Shown: piece by piece, positions 26,148 to 36,992 of the stretch
Layout of the letters: the number at the start of each line of letters is the position of its first letter
How positions within the stretch are numbered: the stretch's first letter is position 1
Assembly (NCBI RefSeq): GCF_910592395.1
Contig: NC_088313.1
Coordinates: forward strand, 4,716,501-4,780,500
From: Lineus longissimus
Lineage: Eukaryota > Nemertea > Pilidiophora > Heteronemertea > Lineidae
Direction of reading: 5' to 3'
DNA: 64,000 nucleotides
The notes under the pieces: generated by a model
Databases searched by the model: none
Told to the model about the DNA's origin: nothing
What the model saw: only the letters and a program-made list of their open reading frames with translations
Program-made: the position numbers and the translations under genes

Positions 26148-29100
26148 GACGACCAAATTCTGAAAGGCAGGGGACCATTCCTCCTGTTTCACCAGCCACA
26201 CGATGTTAAAGACAGGGTATTACTCATCAAGCTACACCAGCCACCAGTTGTGAAAGACAGGCGACCAAGGTTTAAATGCTATGGACCATGTCACCTGCTT
26301 CACCAGCCACAGGTTATGAAAGGCTGGCGACCAAATTCCAAAAGGACAGGGGACCATTCCTCCTGTTACACCAGTCACACGATGTGAAAGACAGAGGACC
26401 ACTCATCCAGCTACACCAGCAACCAGCTGTGAAAACAGGCGACCAAGGTTTAAATGCTATGGACCATGTCACCTGCTTCACCAGCCACAGGTTGTGAAAG
26501 ACAGGCGACCAAATTTCTGCTATCAGCCACAGGTTGTGAAAGAGGGGAACATTCCTCCTGCTACGCCAGCCGCACACTATGAAAGACGGGACCACTTATC
26601 CAGCTACACCAACCACCAGTTGTGAAAGACATGCGACCGAATTCTAAAAGACAGGGGACTATTCCCTCTGCTACACCAGCCGTCATTTGTAAGAGACAGG
26701 CGACCAAGTTGTACCACGACAGGGGCCATTCCTCCTACTTTACCAGTCACAGGTAGTGAAAGACAAGAGACCAAGTTCCAAAAGGCAGGGTACCATGCTT
26801 CCTGTTACACCAGCCACACGATGTGAAAGACAGAGGACCATTCATCCAGCTACACCAGCCACCAGCTGTGAAAGACATGCGACCAAGGTTTCAAAGCTAT
26901 GGACCATGTCACCTGCTTCACCACTTACAGGTTGTGAAAGACTGACAACCAAATTCTAAAAGAACAGGGGACCATTCCTCCTGTTACACCAGCCACACTT
27001 TGTGAAAGACAGGGGACCACTCATCAAGCTACACCAGCCACCAGTTGTGAAAGACAGGCGACCAAGGTTTAAATGCTATGGACCATGTCACCTGCTTCAC
27101 CAGCCACAGGTTGTCAAAGACAGGCGACCAAATTCTGGGACCATTCCTCCTGTTACACCAGCCACACGATGTGAAAGACAGGGGACCACTCATCCAGCTA
27201 CGCCAGCCACCAGTTGTGAAAGACAGGCGACCAAGGTTTTAAAGCTATGGACCATGTCACCTGCTTCACCACCCACAGGTTGTGAAAGTCAGGCGACCAA
27301 ATTCTAAAAGGACAGGGGACCATTCCTCCTGTTACACCAGCCACACGATGTGAAAGACAGAGGACCATTCATCCAGCTACACCAGCCACCAGCTGTGAAA
27401 GACATGCGACCAAGGTTTCAAAGCTATGGACCATTTCACCTGCTTCACCACTTACAGGTTGTGAAAGACTGGCAACCAAATTCTAAAAGAACAGGGGACC
27501 ATTCCTCCTGTTACACCAGCCACACTTTGTGAAAGACAGGGGACCACTCATCAAGCTACACCAGCCACCAGTTGTGAAAGACAGGCGACCAAGGTTTAAA
27601 TGCTATGGACCATGTCACCTGCTTCACCAGCCACAGGTTGTGAAAGACAGGCGACCAAATTCTAAAAGGACAGGGGACCATTCCTCCTGTTACACCAGCC
27701 ACACGATGTGAAAGACAGGGGACCACTCATCCAGCTACACCAGCCACCAGTTGCGAAAGACAGGCGACCAAGGTTTTAAAGCTATGGACCATGTCACCTG
27801 CTTCACCACCCACAGGTTGTGAAAGTCAGGCGACCAAATTCTAAAAGGACAGGGGACCATTCCTCCTGTTACACCAGCCACACGATGTGAAAGACAGAGG
27901 ACCATTCATCCAGCTACACCAGCCACCAGCTGTGAAAGACATGCGACCAAGGTTTCAAAGCTATGGACCATTTCACCTGCTTCACCACTTACAGGTTGTG
28001 AAAGACTGGCAACCAAATTCTAAAAGAACATGGGACCATTCCTCCTGTTACACCAGCCACACTTTGTGAAAGACAGGGGACCACTCATCAAGCTACACCA
28101 GCCACCAGTTGTGAAAGACAGGCGACCAAGGTTTAAATGCTATGGACCATGTCACCTGCTTCACCAGCCACAGGTTGTGAAAGACAGGCGACCAAATTCT
28201 AAAAGGACAGGGGACCATTCCTCCTGTTACACCAGCCACACGATGTGAAAGACAGGGGACCACTCATCCAGCTACACCAGCCACCAGTTGTGAAAGACAG
28301 GCGACCAAGGTTTTAAAGCTATGGACCATGTCACCTGCTTCACCAGCCACAGGTTGTGAAAGACAGGCGACCAAATTCTAAAAGGACAGGGGACCATTCC
28401 TCCTGTTACACCAGCCACACGATGTGAAAGACAGAGGACCATTCATCCAGCTACACCAGCCACCAGCTGTGAAAGACATGCGACCAAGGTTTCAAAGCTA
28501 TGGACCATTTCACCTGCTTCACCACTTACAGGTTGTGAAAGACTGGCAACCAAATTCTAAAAGAACAGGGGACCATTCCTCCTGTTACACCAGCCACACT
28601 TTGTGAAAGACAGGGGACCACTCATCAAGCTACACCAGCCACCAGTTGTGAAAGACAGGCGACCAAGGTTTAAATGCTATGGACCATGTCACCTGCTTCA
28701 CCAGCCACAGGTTGTGAAAGACAGGCGACCAAATTCTAAAAGGACAGGGGACCATTCCTCCTGTTACACCAGCCACACGATGTGAAAGACAGGGGACCAC
28801 TCATCCAGCTACACCAGCCACCAGTTGTGAAAGACAGGCGACCAAGGTTTAAATGCTATGGACCATGTCACCTGCTTTACCAGCCACGGGTTGTGAAAGA
28901 CAGGCGACCAAATTCAAAAGGACAGGGGACCATTCCTCCTGTTACACCAGCCACACGATGTGAAAGACAGGGGACCACTCATCCAGCTACACCAGCCACC
29001 AGTTGTGAAAGACAGGCGACCAAGGTTTTAAAGCTATGGACCATGTCACCTGCTTCACCACCCACAGGTTATGAAAGACTGGCGCCCAAATTCTAAGAGA

Positions 29101-29272
29101 ACAGGGGACCATTCCTCCTGTTACACCAGCCACACTTTGTGAAAGACAGGGGACTACTCGTCCAGCTACAAGAGCCATCGGTTGTGAAAGACAGGCAACT
29201 GAGCTGTAAAGGACATGGATCCTGAGTCCTGCTTCACCAGCCACAGGTTGTGAAAGACAGGCGACCAAATTC
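26148..29272 (+). repeat. Hierarchical satellite array, block A
   Basis: About 60-bp monomers built around GAAAGACAGGCGACCAA and ACACCAGCCAC. Three monomer types form a 179-bp trimer; three trimers form a 537-bp higher-order unit. A diagnostic variant, GCCACACTTTGTGAAAGACA, recurs at spacings of 528, 537, 537 and 536 bp (ending at 27000, 27528, 28065, 28602 and 29138). The part before about 26940 is less regular. The many short frames starting MKDRGP are by-products of the period. Confidence 0.95.
26508..26818 (+). repeat. Left arm of a near-identical inverted repeat (partner 35565-35872)
   Basis: This stretch of satellite, including odd monomers such as CAAGTTGTACCACGACAGGG, reappears in reverse complement at 35565-35872 with about four mismatches by eye over roughly 285 bp. 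Other monomers in the two blocks are far more different. Confidence 0.85.
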
Positions 29273-29680
29273 TTATTACATAAACTTAGCCTTTACGGTC
29301 TTACTGACTCTGCTCTAAATCTCATGAAAACTTATATATCCAACAGACGTCAATATGTTGATTTCTCTGGTTACACCTCCGACCATGCTGTCATTAAAAC
29401 GGGTGTACCCCAAGGGTCGATCTTAGGGCCTCTCCTTTTTACCATTTACATCAATGATCTAAACAAAGCAAGTAAATTCTTCAATTTTATAATGTTTGCG
29501 GACGATACAACTTCACTTAGCGAATTACATTCTTTCTCTACCAAGGTAAACCACATATTAAACACCGAGCTATTAAACATAGCAAACTGGTTAAAAGCAA
29601 ATAAATTATCTTTAAATATCTCAAAAACTAAATTTATGATCTTTGAACGAACACACAAAATTTTTAATGGCATCCTAGAT
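29273..29680 (+). pseudogene. LINE reverse transcriptase, N-side fragment
   Basis: Open frame with GVPQGSILGPLLFTIYIND and the catalytic FADDT box, the palm of a non-LTR reverse transcriptase. The frame starts at the 5' truncation, so finger motifs and any endonuclease are missing. It is cut at 29680 by the LTR element; a few LTR-encoded codons follow before a stop. Confidence 0.9.
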
Positions 29681-29869
29681 TGTCATGTCTTGATCCTTGG
29701 AAGATATCAGATTTAGGAACTATAGATGGATTTCATAACAACAATAAACTGGTTTATTGGTGATTATACCGGAAGTTGTGACAAGCCCAAGATGGCTACA
29801 ATACAAGCACATTTGTGCGACCACTACTGATATTATTATACAGGGTGTAACATAACACAGTATCCAACA
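29681..29869 (-). repeat. 3' LTR (element orientation)
   Basis: 189 bp, TGTCATGTCTTG...TATCCAACA on the plus strand. Read on the minus strand it has AATAAA (complement of TTTATT) as a likely poly(A) signal, and TATAATAATATC as an AT-rich promoter candidate. Confidence 0.95.
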
Positions 29870-29884
29870 TTCCTCACCCCCAGA
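29870..29884 (-). other. Polypurine tract candidate
   Basis: TTCCTCACCCCCAG on the plus strand reads CTGGGGGTGAGGAA on the element strand, directly next to the 3' LTR, where plus-strand synthesis is primed. Confidence 0.7.
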
Positions 29885-30308
29885 AGATGCCAGTCCATGA
29901 TACGTGAGCTTGATCAAAACCTAATAACACTGTAACTGGAAACCCACTGACTAGGATAAGTCTATACACATAGTCTCTAAATAATCCAATTGTCTATAGG
30001 ATTTGATTTACACTCGAATGTGCTAACACTATATTCAGTACACAGCAAATCTGCTCACTGCTGGAGGTAAGTATAATTATCTGGAATACCAACACTACAA
30101 TTACTCAGTTATAAACGATTGCTTAACTCAACTGAACAATAATGAAAATGGAACACACAATATCCATATGCAATTACAAGTTCAACATAAGAATGATTAG
30201 GTACTCATATTGAATGAATGTCAAGAGCCACACTCGCAGCAGAATTAACAAAGGATTGACATACTAAGGCAGCGATCCGCCTACACCTTAGACGCCTATT
30301 GATTAGCG

Positions 30309-32801
30309 CTACAGGTCAAGCCTATCTGGCGGATGGCTGACCCGACTGGACCTACGAAGAGGTTGCTGTGGCGGTCCAGCAGATGGCGAAGGTGGGGCAA
30401 CTACTGGTGGAGTAGCAGCCTGCGGTGTCCTAGTGACCACAGAATCGGAATCTCTCGAATTTCCCTGAATTTCCTCCCGTTGTGGAATGGGCACAACCTG
30501 CGGTGGTTGTGTCTCGTGTTCAACCGATGTGTCCTCCTGTGCCTCGTTGAGACGTATAGCATCCTGATGGCGGCGCCACACGCGACCATCCTTCAAACGA
30601 ATAGTGTATGATACCGGTCCTGATCTTGATGTGATGCGTCCCGGATACCAGTTCAGACCACGATCAGCAAAGTTCTTAGCGAAAACTGCGTCACCAACGC
30701 TAAATTCCCTGGCTTTAGCCTTCGTATCATGACGCGATTTCATGGCAGTTTGACCACGTAACACAGATGATGACAGGTCTGGTACTGCCAAATCCAATCT
30801 AGAGCGAAGCTGACGATGCATGAGGAGCTCACATGGTGCCATGCCAGTGGTAGCATGGGGCGTTATACGATAACGGAAAAGAACCTCCAGGAGACGAGAT
30901 TCCAGCGATTGCGATTTCGAAGACTTTGACAGTCCACTCTTGATAGTCTGAACAGCGCGTTCAGCGAGCCCATTACTGGCCGGGTGATAGGGTGCTGTGA
31001 AGATATGACGTATTCCGTTACTCTTGCAGAAGTCCCGGAACTCTTGACTAGTGAAATTCGAACCATTGTCCGAAACGATAATATGCGGTAATCCGTGCAC
31101 TGCAAATGTTGCTTTCAGTTTGCCAATAGTGTTCAACGACGTTGCAGAGTTGAGCACATGAGCATCGATATACTTGGTATGTGCGTCTGCAATGATGAGA
31201 ATCATTTTTCCCTCATATGGTCCAGCGAAATCGATATGAAGACGGAACCATGGTTTACCAGGCCATTCCCATGGGTGAAGCGGAGCGGCGGTTGGTTTCT
31301 TCACATGCTGTTGACAACTCTGACAATCTTTCACTTTCTGCTCAATGTCCTCATCCAAGTTTGGCCACCAGATATATGATCGAGCCAGTTTTTTCATCCT
31401 GACCATGCCTGGATGTGCCAAGTGCAACTCCTCCAGGAGCTGACGATGACCTTGTGGAGGCACGATGACCCGAGCACCCCACAAGATACAACCTTCGTGT
31501 AGAGTTAGTTCATTTCTACGATAGAAATATGGCTGATATTGCTTATCAACCCGCTTAGGCCATCCTGAAAGGATGAACTTTCGAACATTGGCCAACACAG
31601 GATGTCTGTTGGTCCAGGTGGCGATCATGGTGTGCGTAACGACAGTGGTGTCAATCTGATCCAATGCATGAATGAACTCTGCCGGTGGTGGAGAAGCTGG
31701 TTCAAGATTTAAAGTTTCTGTCCCTGTGCGCAGTCTATCGAACTCATCCTGACTCACAATGGTTTTTGAAGCCCCGGTGTCGACTTCAAACGTTATGTTC
31801 ACGCCATTGATTATAGCATCGACGGTATATGGCGTGATAGGCGACTCTGCCCATGCCTGCTTTCTACGCTTAGGGAACTTGTTTGGATCCTCGGACTCCG
31901 TATTGAATAAGTTGTAAGTGTCCTCCCAAGGCCGGTTCTGATTATTGCTGTAACCGTACGTATCGTCATCACCAACATGATGCTGCTTGTGCCTTTGGCT
32001 GAATCTCGGTTTTGCTGATTGACCAGCCTGAGTTCCCTGTTTTGCCTGTTTCGATTTCCGGCAAACCCTAGCATAATGGTTCATGATACCACAGTTATTG
32101 CAGCTTTTCCCCTTTGCAGGGCATTCGTTCTCATGAGGGTACGGTCCCCCAAACAAGCCACAAGTTAAGTCTTTCGACTTCGGTTTTGCTTTGGGTACAA
32201 ACTTTTTTGGTTTCGATCGATTGTTCTGTGACTCCACTTTCTTGATAACGGTTTCGTGTCCATCAACCATAGCCTTGGCCTGAACCCCGCTAGCCTCTCT
32301 AGCCCTAGCATAGGCTAAGAGTTGCTGTAAGGTGAGGTTGGGGTCCCGCAAAGCCTTTTGACGAACTTCAGAGTCACGACAAGTTTGTACGATCTGCGAT
32401 TTAATCTCACGATCCACATCATGAAACTCACAATGAATGCTCAGTTTTCGGAGCCGAACATGATACTGGTCAGTCGATTCATCCGGCTTTGGCCGAGCCT
32501 GACGAAAGCTGTAGGTTTCGAATTCAACGTTCTTGGCTGGTTGAAAATATGCTTTGATTGCATTCTTGCACGCAGCGTAATCATCAGCAGCGCCTCGATC
32601 AGGGATATTTTCGAATATCGTGAACAGTTCCTCGCCCACACAGTGCAACAACATTGCCCTCTGGCGGATTTGATTGGTGATATTGGTTGCAACTAAAAAG
32701 TTATCAAAACGCTTGGTATATTGCTCCCAACGGGAGGCTGCCGTTTCTTTAGGCTCAAGAGGGAAATGTTCCAACTCTGCAAGCTTGGGTTTTATCGACA
32801 T
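30309..32801 (-). CDS. Gag-protease-integrase fusion of a Ty3/gypsy element (830 residues)
   Basis: One open frame. Residues about 1-230 are Gag; 231-247 a CCHC zinc knuckle (CNNCGIMNHYARVC), preceded by a degenerate one at about 214. DTGA at about 342-345 is the aspartic protease active site, but the protease is cut short about 25 residues later. At about residue 369 the frame passes directly into the region that normally precedes integrase. Integrase has the H-H-C-C finger (about 459-496), catalytic D524, D578 and E614 (35-residue spacing) and a C-terminal domain with LNWYPGRI. No reverse transcriptase YxDD box and no RNase H. The start Met is the first in frame, 187 bp inside the 5' LTR. 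Confidence 0.93.
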   Translation of the reverse strand: MSIKPKLAELEHFPLEPKETAASRWEQYTKRFDNFLVATNITNQIRQRAMLLHCVGEELFTIFENIPDRGAADDYAACKNAIKAYFQPAKNVEFETYSFRQARPKPDESTDQYHVRLRKLSIHCEFHDVDREIKSQIVQTCRDSEVRQKALRDPNLTLQQLLAYARAREASGVQAKAMVDGHETVIKKVESQNNRSKPKKFVPKAKPKSKDLTCGLFGGPYPHENECPAKGKSCNNCGIMNHYARVCRKSKQAKQGTQAGQSAKPRFSQRHKQHHVGDDDTYGYSNNQNRPWEDTYNLFNTESEDPNKFPKRRKQAWAESPITPYTVDAIINGVNITFEVDTGASKTIVSQDEFDRLRTGTETLNLEPASPPPAEFIHALDQIDTTVVTHTMIATWTNRHPVLANVRKFILSGWPKRVDKQYQPYFYRRNELTLHEGCILWGARVIVPPQGHRQLLEELHLAHPGMVRMKKLARSYIWWPNLDEDIEQKVKDCQSCQQHVKKPTAAPLHPWEWPGKPWFRLHIDFAGPYEGKMILIIADAHTKYIDAHVLNSATSLNTIGKLKATFAVHGLPHIIVSDNGSNFTSQEFRDFCKSNGIRHIFTAPYHPASNGLAERAVQTIKSGLSKSSKSQSLESRLLEVLFRYRITPHATTGMAPCELLMHRQLRSRLDLAVPDLSSSVLRGQTAMKSRHDTKAKAREFSVGDAVFAKNFADRGLNWYPGRITSRSGPVSYTIRLKDGRVWRRHQDAIRLNEAQEDTSVEHETQPPQVVPIPQREEIQGNSRDSDSVVTRTPQAATPPVVAPPSPSAGPPQQPLRRSSRVSHPPDRLDL

Positions 32802-32969
32802 GATGATTGAAAGGTTATCCCGAAGCTACGATACGATGCACTGCACTGGCCGATACGATGTATGATGATGTGCGCAGAGCAACCGAGCAGGGTTCTGCCC
32901 CGATTCTACCTCGATTTATGCACAGATACACGCGAGATACCGCTTACGAAGTGATGTTGCCGAAAGTTA

Positions 32970-32988
32970 GTTTACCCTCGTCGCCAAA
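32970..32988 (-). other. Primer-binding-site candidate
   Basis: On the element strand TTTGGCGACGAGGGTAAAC follows the 5' LTR. TGG two bases inside the LTR fits a tRNA 3' CCA end; I cannot say which tRNA. Confidence 0.55.
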
Positions 32989-33177
32989 TGTCATGTCTTG
33001 ATCCTTGGAAGATATCAGATTTAGGAACTATAGATGGATTTCATAACAACAATAAACTGGTTTATTGGTGATTATACCGGAAGTTGTGACAAGCCCAAGA
33101 TGGCTACAATACAAGCACATTTGTGCGACCACTACTGATATTATTATACAGGGTGTAACATAACACAGTATCCAACA
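32989..33177 (-). repeat. 5' LTR (element orientation)
   Basis: Identical to 29681-29869 as far as I can read; the match implies very recent insertion, because LTRs are identical at the time of integration. Confidence 0.95.
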
Positions 33178-33182
33178 TAGAT

Positions 33183-33876
33183 TTACAAATTGAAGGCACG
33201 AAACTCGAATGTGTTGAATCGTTTAACTTCCTTGGATTACTTATAAATAAGGATCTTACTTGGACTTCACATATAAATCATATTTCAAAAAAAATATCAA
33301 GGGCAACCGGCATTATCAATTACTTAAAACATTTTATTCCACAGAAAATTCTAATAACGATTTACCACTCTCTTATCTCTGCTCATCTCAACTATCAAAT
33401 ATTATCTTGGGGCTATGATCACAACGAAATTTTAAAATTACAAAAGAAAGCTATTCGTGCCATTACTCTCAGTCATCCTATTAGTCACACTGACCCTTTA
33501 TTCATAAAGCTGAAACTACTCAAACTACCGGACTTACACAAATTAATTGAAATAAAATTTCTCTATAGATTTTTAAAAAAGGATTTACCAGTGTACTTCA
33601 TGCACAATTTTTTCTCATTTAACAGTGATCTTCATAACTATCCCACAAGAATTAATGATAAATTTAAAATACCAAATGTAAGACACGAATATGCCAAAAT
33701 GACACCACGATACAGTTTAACTAAATTATATAATTCTCTCTCAAAACAAACTCTAAACAAACTCCACTCAAATTTTAGCTTAAAATCCTTTTCAACATAC
33801 TACAAAAATGAAATTTTGGGTTCCTATAATAAAAAGTGCCAAATTCGCAACTGCTATGTTTGCGACATTCGTTAAA
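33183..33876 (+). pseudogene. LINE reverse transcriptase, C-side fragment
   Basis: Continues the same frame after the LTR element once one copy of the 5-bp target duplication is discounted. It has FLGLLINKDLTWTSHI (thumb region, as in Jockey/CR1-type enzymes), an internal leucine-rich stretch and a natural stop at 33874-33876 after CYVCDIR. Apart from the 5' truncation and the insertion the frame is intact, so the LINE is not old. Confidence 0.85.
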
Positions 33877-34123
33877 CTTTTTTCGTCTTATAACTGTTAT
33901 TACTCACTCCTTCACTGTAAAATAGAACTGTCTTGTAAATTAAATTGTAAATCCTGTATATAATAATTAACATTGTACTACATGTAATTCATAAGGGAGC
34001 AGGCATTAAGCGGCCAATCTGGTCTTGTTCTGCTCCCGACCACAATCAATATCATGTATTTCATTAATGCACCTTGTAAATTTTGTTGGTCGAATAAATA
34101 TTCATATTCATATTCATATTCAT

Positions 34124-36960
34124 ATTCTAAAAGACAGTGAAACAAGGGGTCCCTGTCCGTGGATAAGACCGTTTTGATTGAGCGTGACGTCATTACTGTT
34201 TCTTTACCGTTGCATTATCCTGACATTCTTGAAGAAAGAGGACCATTCCCGTACAAACCAGCAGCCAGTTGTAAGAGACAGGTGACCGAATTCTAAAAGA
34301 CAAGGGACCATTCTCATTCCTCTTGTTTTACCAGCCATAGGTTCTGAAAGACAGGAGACCAAATTCCAAAACATGCTTCCTGGAAACTAGCCTTAAGTTG
34401 TGAAAGACATGCGACTAAATCAACAAGACAGGAACAATTCCTCCTGCTACACCAGCCGCACGCAGTAAGGCACTGGCGACCACGTTAAAACAAAACAGGA
34501 GCCATCTCTACTGCTCTACCAGCCACAGCTTGTGAAAGACAGGCGACCAAATTCTCAACGGCAAGGGACCATTCCTCCTGCTACACCACCCGCACGATGT
34601 CAAATATAGGAGCCCACTCATCCAGCTACACCAGTCACAAGTAGTGAAAGGTAAGCGACCAAGTCGTAAAAGACAAGGACCATGTCTCCTGCTTCACCAG
34701 CCACGGGTTGTGGAAAACAGGCGACTAAGTTCTACAAGAGAGGGAACCATTCTTCCTACTTCACCAGCCGCTATTTAAGAAAGACAGAGGACCACTCATC
34801 CAACTGCACCAGCCATCGCCTGTGAAAGACAGGCGACAAAGTTGTAAAAGACATGGACCACGTCTCCTGGAGACCAAATTCTAATAGGCAGGGGACCATT
34901 CCTCCTGCTTATATTTACACCAGCCGCCGGTTGTGATGAGAGACAGATCACGAAGTTGTAAAAGACTCTCATAACAGGCGTCTGGTGTATAAGAAGTGAT
35001 GGCATCCTGCCTTTTAAACCTGTTTGAAATTGTCTTTCACAACTTGTACTTGGAGAAGCAGGAATCGTGGTGTAGTCGCCTGTCATTTGCAATTTGGCGG
35101 CCTGTCTCTTACAGCCGGCAGCTGTCCCTGTCTTTTAGAATTCGGTCGCCTGTCTTTCACAACTAGTGGCTGGTGTAGCTGGATGAGTGGTCCCGTCTTT
35201 CACTTGGTGCAGCTGGTGTAGCAGGAGGAATGATCCCCTGCCTTTTTGAATTCGGTCCCCAGCCTTTCACAACCGGTTACTGGTGTAGTTGGATGAGTGG
35301 TCCCCTGTCTTTCACATTGTACGGCTGGTGTAGCAGGAGAAATGGTCCCTTGTCTTTTTAGAAGTTGGTTGCCTGTCTTTCACAACCTGTGGCTGATGAA
35401 GCAGAGGAAGAATGGCCTACTCTCTTTAAAACTTGGTCGCCTGTCTTTCACAATCGGTGACTGGTGTAGCAGAATGAGTGCTCCCCTGTCTGTCGCAACT
35501 TGTGGCTGGTGTAGAAGGAGGAATGATCCCCTTTATTTTGGTCGCCCGTGTTTCACAACTTGCGGCTGGTGTAGCAGGAAGCATGGTACCCTGCCTTTTG
35601 GAACTTGGTCTCTTGTCTTTCACAACCTGTGACTGGTAAAGTAGGAGGAATGGCCCCTGTCGTGGTACAACTTGGTCGCCTGTCTCTTACAACTGACGGC
35701 TGGTGTAGCAGAGGGAATAGACCCCTGTCTTTTAGAATTCGGTCGCATGTCTTTCACAACTGGTGGTTGGTGTAGCTGGATAAGTGGTCCCGTCTTTCAT
35801 AGTGTGCGGCTGGTGTAGCAGGAGGAATGTTCCCCTCTTTCACAACCTGTGGCTGATAGCAGAAACTTGGTTGTCTGTCTTTCACAACCGGTGACTGTTG
35901 TAGCAGGATGAGTGGCCCCTGTCTTTCGCAATTCGCGGCTGGTGTAGAAGGAGAAATGATCCCCAGTCTTTTGGTCGCCTGTCTTTCACAACTTGCGGCT
36001 TGTGTAGCAGGAAGCACGGTAAGCTGCCTTTTGGAACTTGGTCTCTTGTCTTTCACAACCTGTGACTGGTAAAGTAGGAGGAACGGCCCCTGTTTTATTA
36101 CAACTTGCTCGCCTATCTCTTACAACTGGCGGCTGGTGTAACAGGGGGAATAGTCCCCTGTCTTTCAGAATTCGGTCGCCTGTCTTTCACAACTGGTGGT
36201 TGGTGTAGCTGGATGAGTGGTCCCCTGTCTTGTAGAATTTGGTCGCCAGCCTTTCACAACCCGTGGCTGGTAGATGAGGAGACATGGTCCATGCCTTTTA
36301 CAACTTGGTCGTCTGTCTTTCACAATCAGCAGCTGGTGTAATAGGAAGTATGGCCCCCTGTCTTTCACGACTCGGGGCTGGTGTAGCAGGACGAATAGTT
36401 CCCTGTGTTTCAGAATTTGTTCGCCTGTCTTTCACAAGCGGTGGCTGGTGAAGCTCATCTTGCGCCTGGTGAAGCAAGATGAATGTCCTCCTACCTTTTA
36501 AAACTTAGTCGCCTGTCTCTCACAACCGGCAGCGGCTGGTGTAGCTCGATGAGTGATCCCAAGTCTTTCGCAACTTACAGCAGATGATGCAGGAAGAATT
36601 CTTTGTCGCCTGTCTTTCACAACCCGTGGCTGTTAAAGCAGGAGGAATGGCCCCTGTTTTTTTTTCAGCTTAGACGCCTGTCTCTTACAACTGGCGGTTG
36701 GTGCAGCAGGAGGAATGGCCACCTATCTTTCCCAACCGGGTCGCCTGTCTTTCACAATCGGTGTCTGGTGTGGCTGAATGAGTACTGTCATTCACATCAT
36801 CCGGCTGGTGTAGCAGGAGGAATAGTCTCCTTTCTCTCCCAACTTGTCGCCTGCCTCTCGCAACTGGTAGCTGGTGGAGAAGAAGGATCAATTCTTGTAT
36901 TCTACATCAACTTGGTCGCCTGTTTCTCACAACTGGCTGCAGGTGTAGTGGGAGTGCTGG
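34124..36960. repeat. Hierarchical satellite, block B, with orientation change near 35000
   Basis: 34124-34990 continues in the same orientation as block A (GAAAGACAGGCGACC), but more diverged. From about 35030 the monomers are reversed (GGTCGCCTGTCTTTCACAAC) to about 36960. Part of the reversed half repeats itself at a distance of about 431 bp (35565 and 35996). Confidence 0.92.
35565..35872 (-). repeat. Right arm of the near-identical inverted repeat (partner 26508-26818)
   Basis: Reverse complement of 26508-26818 with about four mismatches. The arms are 8.7 kb apart and enclose the LINE and LTR element. Confidence 0.85.
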
Positions 36961-36992
36961 GGTATTAATGTGATGCAATGCTGTTCCTTTAG

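Larger units (their letters stand above)
29676..33182 (-). mobile_element. Ty3/gypsy-type LTR retrotransposon, RT/RNase H deleted
   Basis: Two 189-bp LTRs (29681-29869 and 32989-33177), identical by eye, start TG and end CA. They are flanked by the 5-bp duplication TAGAT (29676-29680 and 33178-33182). The internal part is transcribed on the minus strand: candidate primer site next to the right LTR, Gag-protease-integrase frame, purine tract next to the left LTR. Total 3.5 kb, against about 5 kb or more for a complete element, because the RT/RNase H part is missing. Confidence 0.93.
29273..34123 (+). mobile_element. 5'-truncated LINE in the satellite, split by an LTR element
   Basis: LINE sequence runs 29273-29680 and resumes at 33178-34123. 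It begins inside the reverse transcriptase domain, directly after satellite CGACCAAATTCT, and ends with a GGGAGCAG/CTGCTCCC hairpin (33995-34037) and an (ATTCAT)n tail; satellite TTCTAAAAGACAG then resumes. 5' truncation and a 3' microsatellite tail are the usual marks of target-primed insertion (Jockey/CR1-type by motif style, not firmly classed). Confidence 0.88.

Noticed and set aside
26756-29096. Chain of similar 60-130-residue frames (MKDRGPL...) that look like a repeat protein family
   Set aside because: They follow the satellite period; the 179-bp unit is not a multiple of 3, so frames shift, and there are no splice sites or start context.
30333-30611. Plus-strand frames across the LTR element (for example 92 residues at 30333)
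   Set aside because: Antisense shadows of the Gag-protease-integrase frame.
26148-36960. Regularly spaced repeats resembling a CRISPR array
   Set aside because: The 'spacers' are also repeats, units are 60 bp and hierarchical, and the DNA is animal; this is satellite.
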